Source of the DNA: Rhodovulum sulfidophilum
Lineage (GTDB): Bacteria > Pseudomonadota > Alphaproteobacteria > Rhodobacterales > Rhodobacteraceae
Length of the DNA: 64,000 nt
Direction: 5' to 3'
Assembly (NCBI GenBank): GCA_003241785.1
Contig: QFPW01000017.1
Span: forward strand, 1 to 64,000
Part shown: piece after piece, positions 52,568-62,158 of the stretch
Layout of the letters: the number at the start of each line of letters is the position of its first letter
How positions within the stretch are numbered: position 1 is the first letter of the stretch
Program-made: the position numbers and the translations under genes
Notes under the pieces: model-generated
The model's database searches: none
Told to the model about the DNA's origin: nothing
The model's input: the letters and a program-made list of their open reading frames with translations, nothing else

Positions 52568-53614
52568 ATGACCGACATGACCACCGGACCGACCGGGGAC
52601 CGCCCGCTCATCGGCATGCTGCGCTCCGTCCCGCCGGGCGTCCTCTGGATCGCCGGCTTCGGCCTCGCCGCGCTGACGCCGCTGGTGATCACCGACCAGT
52701 ACCTGTTCCGCATGTTCACGATGATCGCGATCTGGTCGATCCTCGCCCTCGGGCAGAACATCATCACCGGCTTCTGCGGCCAGCTCTCCTACGGCCAGGC
52801 CGCCTTCTACGGGATCGGCGCCTATACCTCGGCGCTCCTGACGATCCATTTCGGCCTGCCCTTCCCGATCACGCTCATCTGCGCCGTGGCGCTCTCGGCG
52901 GTCTTCGGCCTGCTCGTCGGCTATCCCGCGACCCGCATCGGCGGCGACTATCTCTTCCTCGTCACCATCGGCTTCGCCGAGATCTGCCGCCTCGTCTTCC
53001 TCAACTGGGACAGCGTGACCAACGGCGCGGTCGGCCTGCCGAACATCCCGCCGATCAGCCTCTTCGGCCACCAGCTCTGGACCAACCAGGAATATTTCCT
53101 GCTCTCGCTGGCGCTGCTCGCGGTCGTCGTGGCGATCACCAACCGGATCGTCGCCTCGGACATCGGCCGCTGCTTCCTCGCGGTGCGCGAGGACGAGATC
53201 GCGGCCCGCGCGGTCGGGATCAACGTCGCGCGCTACAAGCTCCTGGCCTTCGGCCTCGGCGCCGGGATCAGCGGCGTCGCGGGCGCCATCGTCGCGCATT
53301 TCCTGAGCTATGTCGGCCCCGACATGTTCACCAACTGGGAAAGCACCCTCGTCTTCGCCATCGTGCTCGTCGGCGGGCTCGGTTCGGTCCCCGGCACGAT
53401 CCTCGGCGCCGCCGTGATCATCGGCATCTTCGAGAGCGCGCGCGGCATCGCCGATTACCGGCTTTACATCGCGGGCGGGCTTCTGCTCTTCGTCGTGCTG
53501 GTCCGGCCGCAGGGGCTCCTGGGCGCGGTGAAGCTCCGCCGCCCCGGCCCGCCGCCGGCCGCCGATCCGGAACCCGAGCCCGAGAAGGAAATGGAGAAGA
53601 CCCATGGCGCATGA
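52568..53614 (+). CDS. LIV-type ABC importer permease LivM-like 2
   Basis: This 348-residue LivM-type permease (NIITGFCGQLSYGQAAFYGIG, and the family loop EDEIAARAVGINVARYKL) has a C-terminal Pro/Glu-rich tail (PPPAADPEPEPEKE). It overlaps the aldolase gene by 11 bases. Its function depends on ATPases encoded elsewhere. Confidence 0.92.
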   Translation: MTDMTTGPTGDRPLIGMLRSVPPGVLWIAGFGLAALTPLVITDQYLFRMFTMIAIWSILALGQNIITGFCGQLSYGQAAFYGIGAYTSALLTIHFGLPFPITLICAVALSAVFGLLVGYPATRIGGDYLFLVTIGFAEICRLVFLNWDSVTNGAVGLPNIPPISLFGHQLWTNQEYFLLSLALLAVVVAITNRIVASDIGRCFLAVREDEIAARAVGINVARYKLLAFGLGAGISGVAGAIVAHFLSYVGPDMFTNWESTLVFAIVLVGGLGSVPGTILGAAVIIGIFESARGIADYRLYIAGGLLLFVVLVRPQGLLGAVKLRRPGPPPAADPEPEPEKEMEKTHGA

Positions 53615-54386
53615 GCTCGATGTGAAACGCGAGACGCGCGAGGGGCTCGACAGCCCCGAGATCCGCGAGGCGCGGCGCGACCTCGCCGCCTGCCTTCGCA
53701 TGGCCGCCCGGCTCGGGTTGCAGGAGGGGATCTGCAACCACTTCTCCGCCGTGGTGCCGGGGCATCGCGACCTCTTCCTCGTCAATCCCTACGGCCTCGC
53801 CTTCGAGGAGGTGCGCGCCGCCGACCTCGTGATCTGCGACTTCGAGGGCAACGTGCTCGCGGGCGAGGGCGCCCCCGAGGCGACCGCCTTCCACATCCAC
53901 GCGCAGCTGCACCGGCTGGTGCCGCGCGCCACCGCCGCCTTCCACACGCACATGCCCTGGGCGACCGCGCTCGCGATGACCGAGGGCGAGCCCCTGGTCT
54001 ACGCCGGCCAGACCGCGCTGAAATTCTGGGGCCGCGTCGTTTACGACCGCGACTACAACGGCCTCGCCCTCGACGGGGACGAGGGGGCCCGGATCGCCGA
54101 GGGGATGGGCGACGCCGATATCGTCTTCATGCAGAACCACGGCGTGATGGTGATCGGCCCGACCATCGCCGAGGCCTGGGACGACCTCTACTATCTCGAA
54201 CGCGCGGCCGAGGCGCAGATCAAGGCGCTCTCGACCGGGCGGAAGCTCGTTCCCGTGCCGCCGCAGCTCGCCGAGAAGACCGCGCGGCAGATCCGCGAGG
54301 GCGACGCCGAGAGCGCGCGCCTGCATCTCGCGAGCATCCGCCGGATCATCGGCCGCGCGGCGCCCGAATACGCCGAGCTCGACTGA
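53604..54386 (+). CDS. Class II aldolase/adducin-family protein
   Basis: This 260-residue protein is of class II aldolase/adducin fold, with zinc-binding His residues in FHIHAQLHR and AFHTHMPWAT and a later NHGVMVIGP. Relatives cleave or decarboxylate hydroxy-acid substrates such as fuculose phosphate; adducin-like ones may be non-catalytic. It ends the second GntR-type unit and would cleave a downstream carbon skeleton. Confidence 0.88.
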   Translation: MAHELDVKRETREGLDSPEIREARRDLAACLRMAARLGLQEGICNHFSAVVPGHRDLFLVNPYGLAFEEVRAADLVICDFEGNVLAGEGAPEATAFHIHAQLHRLVPRATAAFHTHMPWATALAMTEGEPLVYAGQTALKFWGRVVYDRDYNGLALDGDEGARIAEGMGDADIVFMQNHGVMVIGPTIAEAWDDLYYLERAAEAQIKALSTGRKLVPVPPQLAEKTARQIREGDAESARLHLASIRRIIGRAAPEYAELD

Positions 54387-54390
54387 CCCC

Positions 54391-55413
54391 TCAGGGCCGG
54401 GCGCGGTAGAGATAGGGCCAGTCGTCCCGCGCCACCCCGGCGCAGGCGTCGAGGCGGCGCCAGTCGAGCAGCGCGAAGGCCTCGCCGGTCCAGGCCCAGT
54501 CCTGGCCGTCGCCGCAATCCCCGAGCCCCCGGCCGAGGTTCAGCGCGCCGAGCGACCCGTCCGGGTTGAGGGACGGGTTCACCAGCACCGCGGGATCGCC
54601 ATCGACGCCCGGGATGACGAAGGTCGCCGGGTGCGAGCCCGACGCCTCGACCACCCAGAACCGGTAGCCGGTGTTGTAGGCGGCGGCGAAATCGCAGAGC
54701 CCCCACAGCGTGGCACCCCCGCCGAGCGCGAAGGCGAGATCGGGCAGGTCGGCGCAGCTGCCCTCCGCGTCGGCCGAGAGCCCCGCGGGCCGCGGCGGGA
54801 CCGGATCGAGCGCGGTTATCGCCACGCGGTTGATCGGGATGCCCTCCGGCAAGGCGGGCGTCGCGGCGGGGGCGCTCCCCAGCCGGACCAGCGCCGAGGC
54901 GGTGCCGACCCGCCCCTGCCGGTCGTCGATCCAGAGCAGCGCCGCCGTGGCGCCCCGGAGCGAGACCGGCCCCGCGTCGGCGGAGGCGTCCCCCACCACC
55001 GAAAGCGCGAGATCGGTCCCCGCGAGCATCGCCGCGACGAGGGCGGCGGTGTCGGCCTCGGGCACGGCGGCGGTCAGGTAGTCGCCGTCGCGCGCGGCCG
55101 GATAGGTCCGCGCCGCCAAGCCCCGCGCCGAGACCGCGAGCGCCGCGTCGCCCGCCGGTCCGTCCTGCGAGATCGCGACGATCTCGACCTGGACCGGCGC
55201 CTCCGCCCCCGCGTCGCGCCGCAGCACGACATAGCCGCCGGCGCCGCCATCGGCCTGGGTGCCGATCGCAACGCAGCTCAGGAAATTGTCGCAGGCCGCG
55301 GTCCAGTCGCGGAACGCCTGCTCCGTTCCCACCTCCGGCCCCGCGGCCAGAGCCGGCGCCGCAAGCGTCGAGGCGAGCACCGCGGCGCCGGCGCGTGACA
55401 GGTTCCAGACCAT
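54391..55413 (-). CDS. Exported DUF1176-like protein
   Basis: This 340-residue protein has a clear signal peptide (residues 1-23, cut near PALAAG). The architecture resembles DUF1176: an FRDWTAACDNFLSCVAIG start, two pairs of cysteines, a YNTGYRFWVVEA strand and a C-terminal DWPYLYRARP. No catalytic motif is seen. ATG 55413 has a GGGAG site. It probably acts in the periplasm and is unrelated to the neighbouring catabolic island. Confidence 0.78.
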   Translation of the reverse strand: MVWNLSRAGAAVLASTLAAPALAAGPEVGTEQAFRDWTAACDNFLSCVAIGTQADGGAGGYVVLRRDAGAEAPVQVEIVAISQDGPAGDAALAVSARGLAARTYPAARDGDYLTAAVPEADTAALVAAMLAGTDLALSVVGDASADAGPVSLRGATAALLWIDDRQGRVGTASALVRLGSAPAATPALPEGIPINRVAITALDPVPPRPAGLSADAEGSCADLPDLAFALGGGATLWGLCDFAAAYNTGYRFWVVEASGSHPATFVIPGVDGDPAVLVNPSLNPDGSLGALNLGRGLGDCGDGQDWAWTGEAFALLDWRRLDACAGVARDDWPYLYRARP

Positions 55414-55482
55414 GCGATTCTCCCTCCGGCCCGGGCCGACCCCGGGGCCGGAGGGTGCCACGCGCGGGGCCGCGATCAAGCG

Positions 55483-56970
55483 CTAGATCGCCTCGGCCGG
55501 CACCCAGACCGCGACGCTGCCGCCGTTGACGGGAAAGCTGCCGCGCCCGGTCTCGTCGAGCGTCACCTCGTCCTCCCGCGCGCCGAGGAAGTCGCGGAAC
55601 CGCGCCGCCGCCCGCTCGGGACCGAGCTCGACCACCTTCGCCGCCTCCGCGCCATTGGTCATCACCACGACGCAGCCCGGCTCCTCGGCCGTGCCGTGCC
55701 GGACGAAGCCGACGCAACGGGGGTCGTCGAACAGATCCGTCTGCGCCCCGTGCGCGAACCGCTGGCGCGCGGCGATGAGCGCCGGCAGGCTTTCGATCGG
55801 CGGCAGCTGGATCGTGTAATCCTGACCGTCGTCGCCCTTGTCGGTGTATTCCGCGCCGTAGAGGTCGGGATGGAAGACGCAGGGCACCCCCTGCTCGCGC
55901 AGGAGGATCAGCGCGTAGGCGAGCGGCTTGAACCAGGGCTCGACCGGCGCCTCCAGCGCCTGCAGCGGCTGGGTGTCGTGATTGGCGACCAGCGTCACCG
56001 CGTGATCGGGCGACAACGCCACCAGCGAGCCGTCGAAGATCGTGCGCATGTCATAGCCGTCCCCCGCCTTCGAGGCGTCGTGGAAATTATGGTGCAGACC
56101 GACATCGAACAGCATCAGTTGCTCGTCCACGAGCTCGAGATAGGCGGCGAGCGCGTCGGGCTCCGGGTGCCAGTATTCCGCGACGACGAAGAGCTCGCGG
56201 CTCACCGTCTCGCGCAGATGGCCCACCCAGTCGCGGAAGAACCAGGCCGGGATATGCTTGGCCGCGTCGAGCCGGAAGCCGTCGCAGGGCACCTGCTCGG
56301 GCAGCCAGCGGCCCCAGTATTTCAGCTCCTCGTAGACCGCGCGGTTGCGGAACTCGACGTCCGCGCCCATCAGATAGTCGAAGTTCCCCTTTTCGTCGTC
56401 GACTTCGTCGTTCCACTCGCCGTCGCCGTATTCGTTGACGAGCTTGAAGACGCCGTTCTCCTCGGGCTCCGCGAGGTGATCGACCCCGGTGAAGCAGCGC
56501 ATGTCCCAGATGAACTTCGAATGCGCGCCGGCGCGACCGGGAAAGGTGAAGCGCGTGTAGGCCGTGGCCTCGAAGGACTCCTCCTCGATCTCGTCGCGGT
56601 TCTCGGGGTTGGCGCGGCGCACCCGGACCGTCTCGGTCTCGTCCGCCCCCATCTTGTGGTTGAACACCACGTCGTGGATCACCCGCACCCCGTGCTCGCG
56701 CAGCGCGCCGCAGGCGGCCTCCAGACCGGCGCGGTCGCCGTACTTGGTCGCGACGCTCCCCTTCTGGTCGAATTCGCCGAGGTCGAAGAGGTCATAGGTG
56801 TCGTAGCCGACCGAATACCCGCCGGCGGCGCCCTTGTAGGCCGGCGGCAGCCAGACGTCGGTCACGCCCATCTCCGCGAGCGCCGGCGCCTTTTCCGCGA
56901 CCTCGCGCCAGAGGCCGCCGCCCCCCGGATAGTACCAGTGAAAGAACTGGAGCAACGTCCTGCCTGCCAT
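55483..56970 (-). CDS. Cytoplasmic alpha-amylase (GH13)
   Basis: This 495-residue glycoside hydrolase resembles cytoplasmic amylases of GH13 subfamily 5. The catalytic residues are visible near Asp236 (GFRLDAAKH), Glu266 (VVAEYWH) and Asp333 (VANHDTQP). Early motifs are LQFFHWYYP and VIHDVVFNHK. It has no signal peptide, so it acts on internal maltodextrin or glycogen. ATG 56970 has an AGGGAGA site. The sugar importer genes at 60264-63076 may supply its substrate. Confidence 0.93.
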   Translation of the reverse strand: MAGRTLLQFFHWYYPGGGGLWREVAEKAPALAEMGVTDVWLPPAYKGAAGGYSVGYDTYDLFDLGEFDQKGSVATKYGDRAGLEAACGALREHGVRVIHDVVFNHKMGADETETVRVRRANPENRDEIEEESFEATAYTRFTFPGRAGAHSKFIWDMRCFTGVDHLAEPEENGVFKLVNEYGDGEWNDEVDDEKGNFDYLMGADVEFRNRAVYEELKYWGRWLPEQVPCDGFRLDAAKHIPAWFFRDWVGHLRETVSRELFVVAEYWHPEPDALAAYLELVDEQLMLFDVGLHHNFHDASKAGDGYDMRTIFDGSLVALSPDHAVTLVANHDTQPLQALEAPVEPWFKPLAYALILLREQGVPCVFHPDLYGAEYTDKGDDGQDYTIQLPPIESLPALIAARQRFAHGAQTDLFDDPRCVGFVRHGTAEEPGCVVVMTNGAEAAKVVELGPERAAARFRDFLGAREDEVTLDETGRGSFPVNGGSVAVWVPAEAI

Positions 56971-57068
56971 CACTTCTCCCTCGCGTCCGGCCCCGCGCCG
57001 CGCGCGAGATTAACACGGGTCGGCGCCGGAAGTTGCGACGGTTCCGAAACGTTTTGGGGCGCGGGAGG

Positions 57069-59603
57069 CTACCGCGCCGCCGACCGCGCCAGCAGGCGCC
57101 GCAACCCCCGGTCGACGTCCTCCGGCCCGTAGGGCTTGCGCACCGCCGGGACCGAGCGGAACCGCTCCGGGATCGCGCCGCCGTCGGCGTAGCCCGTGGC
57201 GAAGAGAAACGGCACGCCGCGCCCGGCCAGCGCCTCGGCGATCGGCTCGGAGGTCGCGTCGCCGAGATTGACGTCGAGGATCGCGACGTCGGGCCGGGCG
57301 CCCGCGAGGACGGCCAGCGCCTCGGAAGGCGAGGTCGCGGTGGCGAGCACCTCGTGCCCCAGGTCCTCGAGGATCTGCTCGAGCTCCATCGCGATCAGGA
57401 GCTGGTCCTCGACCACGAGCACCCTCAGCCCGGCGGGCACGCCGTCCGCGGGGGCGGGATCGGCCGCGGCCGGCGCCGCCGCCTCGCCGTCGCGCAGCGC
57501 GACGAAGCGGGGCGGGATCCGGAACTCGGCCCGCACCCCGCCGCGGCGGTAGTCGATCGCGCTCTCGCCCCCGAGATCGAAGGGCACGCTGCGGTCGATC
57601 AGGAGCGTGCCGAAGCCGCGCCGCGCCGGCGGCGACACCGCGGGGCCTCCGGTTTCCTCCCAGACGATGCGGCAGCCGCCGGCGCCGTCGAGCTCCCAGC
57701 TCACCGCGAGCCGCCCCGACGCGGTCGAGAGCGCGCCGTATTTCGCCGCGTTGGTCGCGAGCTCGTGCAGCACCAGCGCGAGGATCGAATAGGCCCGCGC
57801 GTCGAGCCAGACCGCGGGCCCCGAGAGCGCGACGGCGTTGCGCCGGTAGGGCGCGAGCTCCGCCTCGAGCAGCCGGGGCAGCGAACCGCCGCCGCCGCTC
57901 CGGATCACCTGGTCATGCGCGAGCGACAGCGCCTGGATGCGGCCCTTCAGCGAGGCGACGTAATCCTCGAGCGCGCGGGTCTCGTCGGTCGGCTGCGACA
58001 CCAGCGACTGGATCACCGCGAGGATGTTCTTCACGCGGTGGTTCAGCTCCTCGTTCAGCACCCGCTGCCGCACCTCGGCCTTGGCCCGCTCGTCCGACAG
58101 GAGCTCCGAATGCCGCAGCGCGACCTCGACCAGCGCCACGCGCGCCGTCTCGGCGAGATGGCGCTCGGTGTCCGACCAGGGCGCCGCGCGCCGCCGCACG
58201 GTCTCCTTCCAGATCGCGAAGCTCTTGCGCGGGGTCAGCCGGTCGCCGAGCGGGCCGACCTCGTAGGTCTTCTCCGGATTGCCGGCCCAGTCGAGCGTGT
58301 GCACGATCTCGCGGCGGAAGAAGAAGAGGTAGTCGCGCGGCCGCTGCGACAGCGGCACGATCAGGAGGCCCGAGGCGTTGTCCGCGAACTCGGCCGCCGC
58401 GGGCAGCGCGTCCGAGAGCGCGTGCGTCGCCCAGATCGCGCCGTCCGCCGCCCTTTCGGCGAAGCCGACCAGCTCGGGGACGAATTCGGCCGGCGGCGTC
58501 GCGCCCCGCGCCGACCATTCGCCGTCGAGCCACATGCCGACGCCGTCGCAGCGGATCAGCCCGGCGAAATCGTCGAGCCCCGCGCGCAGGCTCCCGCCGA
58601 TCTCGCCCGCCCCGGCGGCGTCGCGCAGCAGCTGGTCGAGCGCCGCGCGCGCCGTGGTGGCCGCCGCGAGCAGCGCCTTCTGGTTCAGGGCCGAGAGATG
58701 CAGCGAGAAGAACTCGCCGAACATCTCCGCCGCCACCCGCCGCGCCATCGACAGCACGCGGGGGGCGTAGTGATGGCAGGCGATCAGCCCCCAGAGCGCG
58801 CCGTCGATGATGACCGAGATCGACATCGAGGCGCCGACGCCCATGTTGCGCAGATACTCGCAATGGATCGGCGACACGCTCCGCAGATGCGCGAAGGAGA
58901 GATCGAGCGGCTCGCCGGAGGCGTCGAGCACCGGCACGATCGGCACCCGCTCGCAATCGGCGTCGGAGATCACCCGGATCGTGTTGCGCAGGTAGAGCGT
59001 GCGCGCCTGGGCGGGAATGTCGCTGGCCGGGAAATACTGGCCGAGGAAGCTCTCGAGCCCCGCGCGCTTGGCCTCCGCCACCACCTTGCCCGCGCCGTCG
59101 TGGCCGAACTGGTAGACCATCACCCGATCGTAGCCGAGCGTCGCCTGCACGATGCGCGCGGTGCGGGCGATGAGCTTCTCCGGCGTCTCGGCGTCGCTCA
59201 GCCGCTCGATCATCGACCGCGTGAGCTCGACCGGGCCGCCGACGTCGGGCTCCGCCGGCTCGAATTCGAGGATCGCCGCGCCCTTGAAGCGATGCGCCGA
59301 GATATCGAGCCGCCGCCCCTCGTGGCCCTGGCCGAACAGGAGCGCCGGCCGCGCGCCTTCCCGCGCGCGGGTCAGCGCGTTGCGCACGTCATGCGCCAGC
59401 GCGTCGCCGAGGGCCTCGCCGAGCGTCATCCCATTGGGCGCGCGGGTGAGCCCGAGCATCGCCGGCGCGTTCGCGGAATGGCGCAGCACGCGCGTCGCCG
59501 TCGCGTCGCAGGCGAGCAGGCAGCCGTGCGGCTGGATCGACCCCGGGACATGAATCGGCTCGCGGTCGCAATTGCTGAGATCGACGGGGGGCGTCCCGGT
59601 CAT
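57069..59603 (-). CDS. bphP: Bacteriophytochrome HWE kinase with receiver domain
   Basis: This 844-residue red/far-red photoreceptor kinase has PAS (about 1-115), GAF (130-300), PHY (310-490), HWE kinase (510-700) and response-regulator receiver (725-840) domains. Bilin would attach to Cys12 (NCDREPIHVPG). PASDIP (192-197), His247 and the PHY tongue PRKSF are kept. The kinase has His522 (ELNHRVKN) and the HWE box (IVWEETGG). The receiver has phospho-Asp777 (ILDVNLGD). It follows a heme oxygenase gene by 4 bp. Confidence 0.95.
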   Translation of the reverse strand: MTGTPPVDLSNCDREPIHVPGSIQPHGCLLACDATATRVLRHSANAPAMLGLTRAPNGMTLGEALGDALAHDVRNALTRAREGARPALLFGQGHEGRRLDISAHRFKGAAILEFEPAEPDVGGPVELTRSMIERLSDAETPEKLIARTARIVQATLGYDRVMVYQFGHDGAGKVVAEAKRAGLESFLGQYFPASDIPAQARTLYLRNTIRVISDADCERVPIVPVLDASGEPLDLSFAHLRSVSPIHCEYLRNMGVGASMSISVIIDGALWGLIACHHYAPRVLSMARRVAAEMFGEFFSLHLSALNQKALLAAATTARAALDQLLRDAAGAGEIGGSLRAGLDDFAGLIRCDGVGMWLDGEWSARGATPPAEFVPELVGFAERAADGAIWATHALSDALPAAAEFADNASGLLIVPLSQRPRDYLFFFRREIVHTLDWAGNPEKTYEVGPLGDRLTPRKSFAIWKETVRRRAAPWSDTERHLAETARVALVEVALRHSELLSDERAKAEVRQRVLNEELNHRVKNILAVIQSLVSQPTDETRALEDYVASLKGRIQALSLAHDQVIRSGGGGSLPRLLEAELAPYRRNAVALSGPAVWLDARAYSILALVLHELATNAAKYGALSTASGRLAVSWELDGAGGCRIVWEETGGPAVSPPARRGFGTLLIDRSVPFDLGGESAIDYRRGGVRAEFRIPPRFVALRDGEAAAPAAADPAPADGVPAGLRVLVVEDQLLIAMELEQILEDLGHEVLATATSPSEALAVLAGARPDVAILDVNLGDATSEPIAEALAGRGVPFLFATGYADGGAIPERFRSVPAVRKPYGPEDVDRGLRRLLARSAAR

Positions 59604-59607
59604 GGGC

Positions 59608-60171
59608 TCACGGTGTCCGGATCGAATAGGCCGCGAGCGCCAGCTCGAAAGCCGCGCGGGCGCCCGCGCGCGCCGCCTCCGGGTCGATGCCGGGGTCGGT
59701 GTCGAGACGCTCCACGAACCGCGCCCAGCGACCCCGCTCCGCCGTCTGGGCATGGAGGTGGCGCGCGCCATGCTCCGGCCCGAGCCCGAGGGCGGTCGCG
59801 CGGCCGAGCAGGAATCGCGCGCCGAGCGCCGATCCCTCGAGCACGTAGAAGACACCCCAGGCCGCCGAGGCGTCCGGGCGGCGTCCCGGGGCGAGATCCG
59901 GCGCCTCCTCGGCGATCCCGAGGTCGGCGAGATCCGCCGCGGCGAGATCGGCGAGCCGCGTCGGCCGCCATCCCTCGTCCCCGCCGAGGCCCTGCTCGAC
60001 CGCGTGGCGGAAGCGCCGGGTGCCGCGCAGGTACCGCCCGTAGCCCCGCAGGTCGGTGAAGGCCGCCTCGGCGTCGAGCCGCGCGTGCAGATCGGCGGTC
60101 TCGGCGCGCAGCAGGCCGCGCAGCCCCGGCGCGGCCCGGTCGAACCGGCGTGAGTGTGGCTGGTCGGTCAT
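59608..60171 (-). CDS. bphO: Biliverdin-producing heme oxygenase
   Basis: This 187-residue heme oxygenase-like protein (LRAETADLHARLD with the proximal His, and WGVFYVLEGSALGARFL) would open heme to biliverdin for the phytochrome. It is encoded immediately upstream of bphP, the usual bphO-bphP order. Its start is ATG 60171. Confidence 0.92.
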   Translation of the reverse strand: MTDQPHSRRFDRAAPGLRGLLRAETADLHARLDAEAAFTDLRGYGRYLRGTRRFRHAVEQGLGGDEGWRPTRLADLAAADLADLGIAEEAPDLAPGRRPDASAAWGVFYVLEGSALGARFLLGRATALGLGPEHGARHLHAQTAERGRWARFVERLDTDPGIDPEAARAGARAAFELALAAYSIRTP

Positions 60172-60263
60172 CTCGCCCTTTGGCGCATGGCGGCTAAGTT
60201 CCCCCGGGAGCGGGGCGTCATAGCATCAACCGCGCCGGGTGAACAGCCCGGGGCCGGCCGGGC

Positions 60264-61265
60264 TCAGGCGGCGAGCCGCCGGCCCGCCGCGTCGAAGTGG
60301 AAGGCGCGCGGCGTCTCGGGCGTCAGGAACACCGCCTCGTCGACCGCGAAATCGTGCTCGCCGAACCGGCGCACCGTCAGCAGGCCATGCGGCTCGGTCC
60401 GGACGTAGACGTTGGTTTCGCCGCCGAGATGCTCGACATGGCTGACCGTGCCGGGGATCGCGCCCGCCTCGCGGCTGATGCCGAGATGCTCCGGCCGGAT
60501 CCCGAGCGTCTCGCCCGGCGCGCCGAGCGCCGCGGCCTTCAGGAAGTTCATCTTCGGGCTGCCGATGAAGCCGGCGACGAAGGTGTTGGCGGGATTGTTG
60601 TAGAGCTCCATCGGCCGGCCGACCTGTTCGACCCTGCCTCCGTTCAGCACCACGATCTTGTCGGCGAGCGTCATCGCCTCGACCTGGTCGTGGGTGACGT
60701 AGATCATCGTGGCGCCGAGCTCGCGGTGCAGCCGGGCGATCTCGATCCGGGTGTTGACGCGCAGCGCCGCGTCGAGGTTCGACAGCGGTTCGTCGAACAG
60801 GAACAGCTTCGGCGTGCGCACGATGGCCCGGCCGATCGCGACGCGCTGCCGCTGCCCGCCCGAGAGCTCCGACGGCCGCCGCGCCAGCAAGGGCTCGAGC
60901 GAGAGCATCCGGCTCGCGGTCCCGACCCGCTCGGCGATCTCGGCCTTCGGCGTGCCGGCCTGTTTCAGCCCGAGGCCCATGTTGTCGCGCACGGTCAGAT
61001 GCGGATAGAGCGCGTAGGACTGGAACACCATCGCGATCTCGCGATCGGCCGGCGCGGTGGCGTTCACCCGGCGGCCGTCGATCGCCACCTCGCCCGCGGT
61101 CGCGTCCTCGAGCCCGGCGATGATGCGCAGGAGCGTGGACTTGCCGCAGCCCGAGGGGCCGACGAAGACGCAGAACTCGCCATCCTCGACCAGGAGATCG
61201 ACGCCCTTGATGACGTCAGTGGCGCCAAAGGACTTGGTGACGGATTTCAGGCTGAGCTGACCCAT
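60264..61265 (-). CDS. Sugar ABC importer ATPase (MalK/UgpC-like)
   Basis: This 333-residue ATPase has Walker A (GPSGCGKST), signature (LSGGQRQR), Walker B (LFDEPLSNLD) and a C-terminal TOBE domain (LGIRPEHLGI). It belongs to the carbohydrate uptake 1 group and would energise the two permeases encoded upstream on the same strand. No binding-protein gene lies beside it in the window. Confidence 0.93.
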   Translation of the reverse strand: MGQLSLKSVTKSFGATDVIKGVDLLVEDGEFCVFVGPSGCGKSTLLRIIAGLEDATAGEVAIDGRRVNATAPADREIAMVFQSYALYPHLTVRDNMGLGLKQAGTPKAEIAERVGTASRMLSLEPLLARRPSELSGGQRQRVAIGRAIVRTPKLFLFDEPLSNLDAALRVNTRIEIARLHRELGATMIYVTHDQVEAMTLADKIVVLNGGRVEQVGRPMELYNNPANTFVAGFIGSPKMNFLKAAALGAPGETLGIRPEHLGISREAGAIPGTVSHVEHLGGETNVYVRTEPHGLLTVRRFGEHDFAVDEAVFLTPETPRAFHFDAAGRRLAA

Positions 61266-61306
61266 GGGCGGCTTCCTTCAGAGCGTTTCGGCGCGGGCGG
61301 CGGCGG

Positions 61307-62146
61307 TCATTTCACGGCGCCGGCGGTGATGCCGCGGATGAGCTGGCGGGAGAAGACGAGGTAGAGCACGAGGACCGGCAGGATCGCGAGGCTGAGCGCC
61401 GCGAGCACCGCGTTCCAGTTGGTGACGAACTGGCCGATGAAGACCTGCGCCCCGAGCGTCACGGTCTTGGTCGCCTCGGCCGGGGCGAGGATCAGCGGGA
61501 ACCAGAGGTCGTTCCAGATCGGGATCATCGTGAAGACCGCGACCGTCGCCAGCGCCGGCCGCACCAGCGGCAGCACGAGTCGGAAGAAGATCGTGTATTC
61601 GCTGAGCCCGTCGATCCGGCCCGCGTTCTTCAGGTCGTCCGAGACCGATTTCATGAACTCCGACAGGATGAAGACCGCGAGCGGCAGCCCCTGCGCGGTA
61701 TAGACGAGCACGAGCGCGGTCAGCGTGTTGACGAGGCCCGAGGCGACCATCAGCTGCAGGATCGCCACCGTGCCGAGCCGGATCGGGATCATGATCCCGA
61801 GGGCGAGGTAAAGCCCCATCAGCCCGTTGCCCCGGAAGCGGTATTCCGACAGCGCGAAGGCCGCCATCGCCCCGAACAGCAGCACGCAGAAGAGCGAGGC
61901 GACGGTGACGATCAGCGAGTTCTGGAAATAGAGCAGGAAGTCGCCCTGCGCGAGCACGGTCTTGAAGCCCACGAGATCGAAGGTCTCGGGCCGGGGCAGC
62001 GCCAGCGGCTCGGAAAAGATCGCCCGGCGCGACTTGAAGGCGTTCACCACGACGACGAAGACCGGGAAGAGCGCGATCACCGTGTAGAGCGCGAGGACCG
62101 CGTGGGCGCCGAGCGCGCGCGGCAGCGAGGAGCGGGCTTGGGACAT
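61307..62146 (-). CDS. Sugar ABC importer permease (MalG-like)
   Basis: This 279-residue permease of the MalG/UgpE type has about six membrane helices and the EAA loop (NAGRIDGLSEYTIFFRLVLPLVRPA). It lies between the MalF-like and ATPase genes. Confidence 0.92.
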   Translation of the reverse strand: MSQARSSLPRALGAHAVLALYTVIALFPVFVVVVNAFKSRRAIFSEPLALPRPETFDLVGFKTVLAQGDFLLYFQNSLIVTVASLFCVLLFGAMAAFALSEYRFRGNGLMGLYLALGIMIPIRLGTVAILQLMVASGLVNTLTALVLVYTAQGLPLAVFILSEFMKSVSDDLKNAGRIDGLSEYTIFFRLVLPLVRPALATVAVFTMIPIWNDLWFPLILAPAEATKTVTLGAQVFIGQFVTNWNAVLAALSLAILPVLVLYLVFSRQLIRGITAGAVK

Positions 62147-62158
62147 CGGCGCGTCTCC

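Noticed and set aside
57033..60059. Open reading of 1008 codons on the plus strand opposite bphP
   Set aside because: It is antisense to a gene with complete phytochrome and kinase motifs. Its product is an Arg/Ala/Gly-rich, low-complexity translation typical of high-G+C shadow frames.
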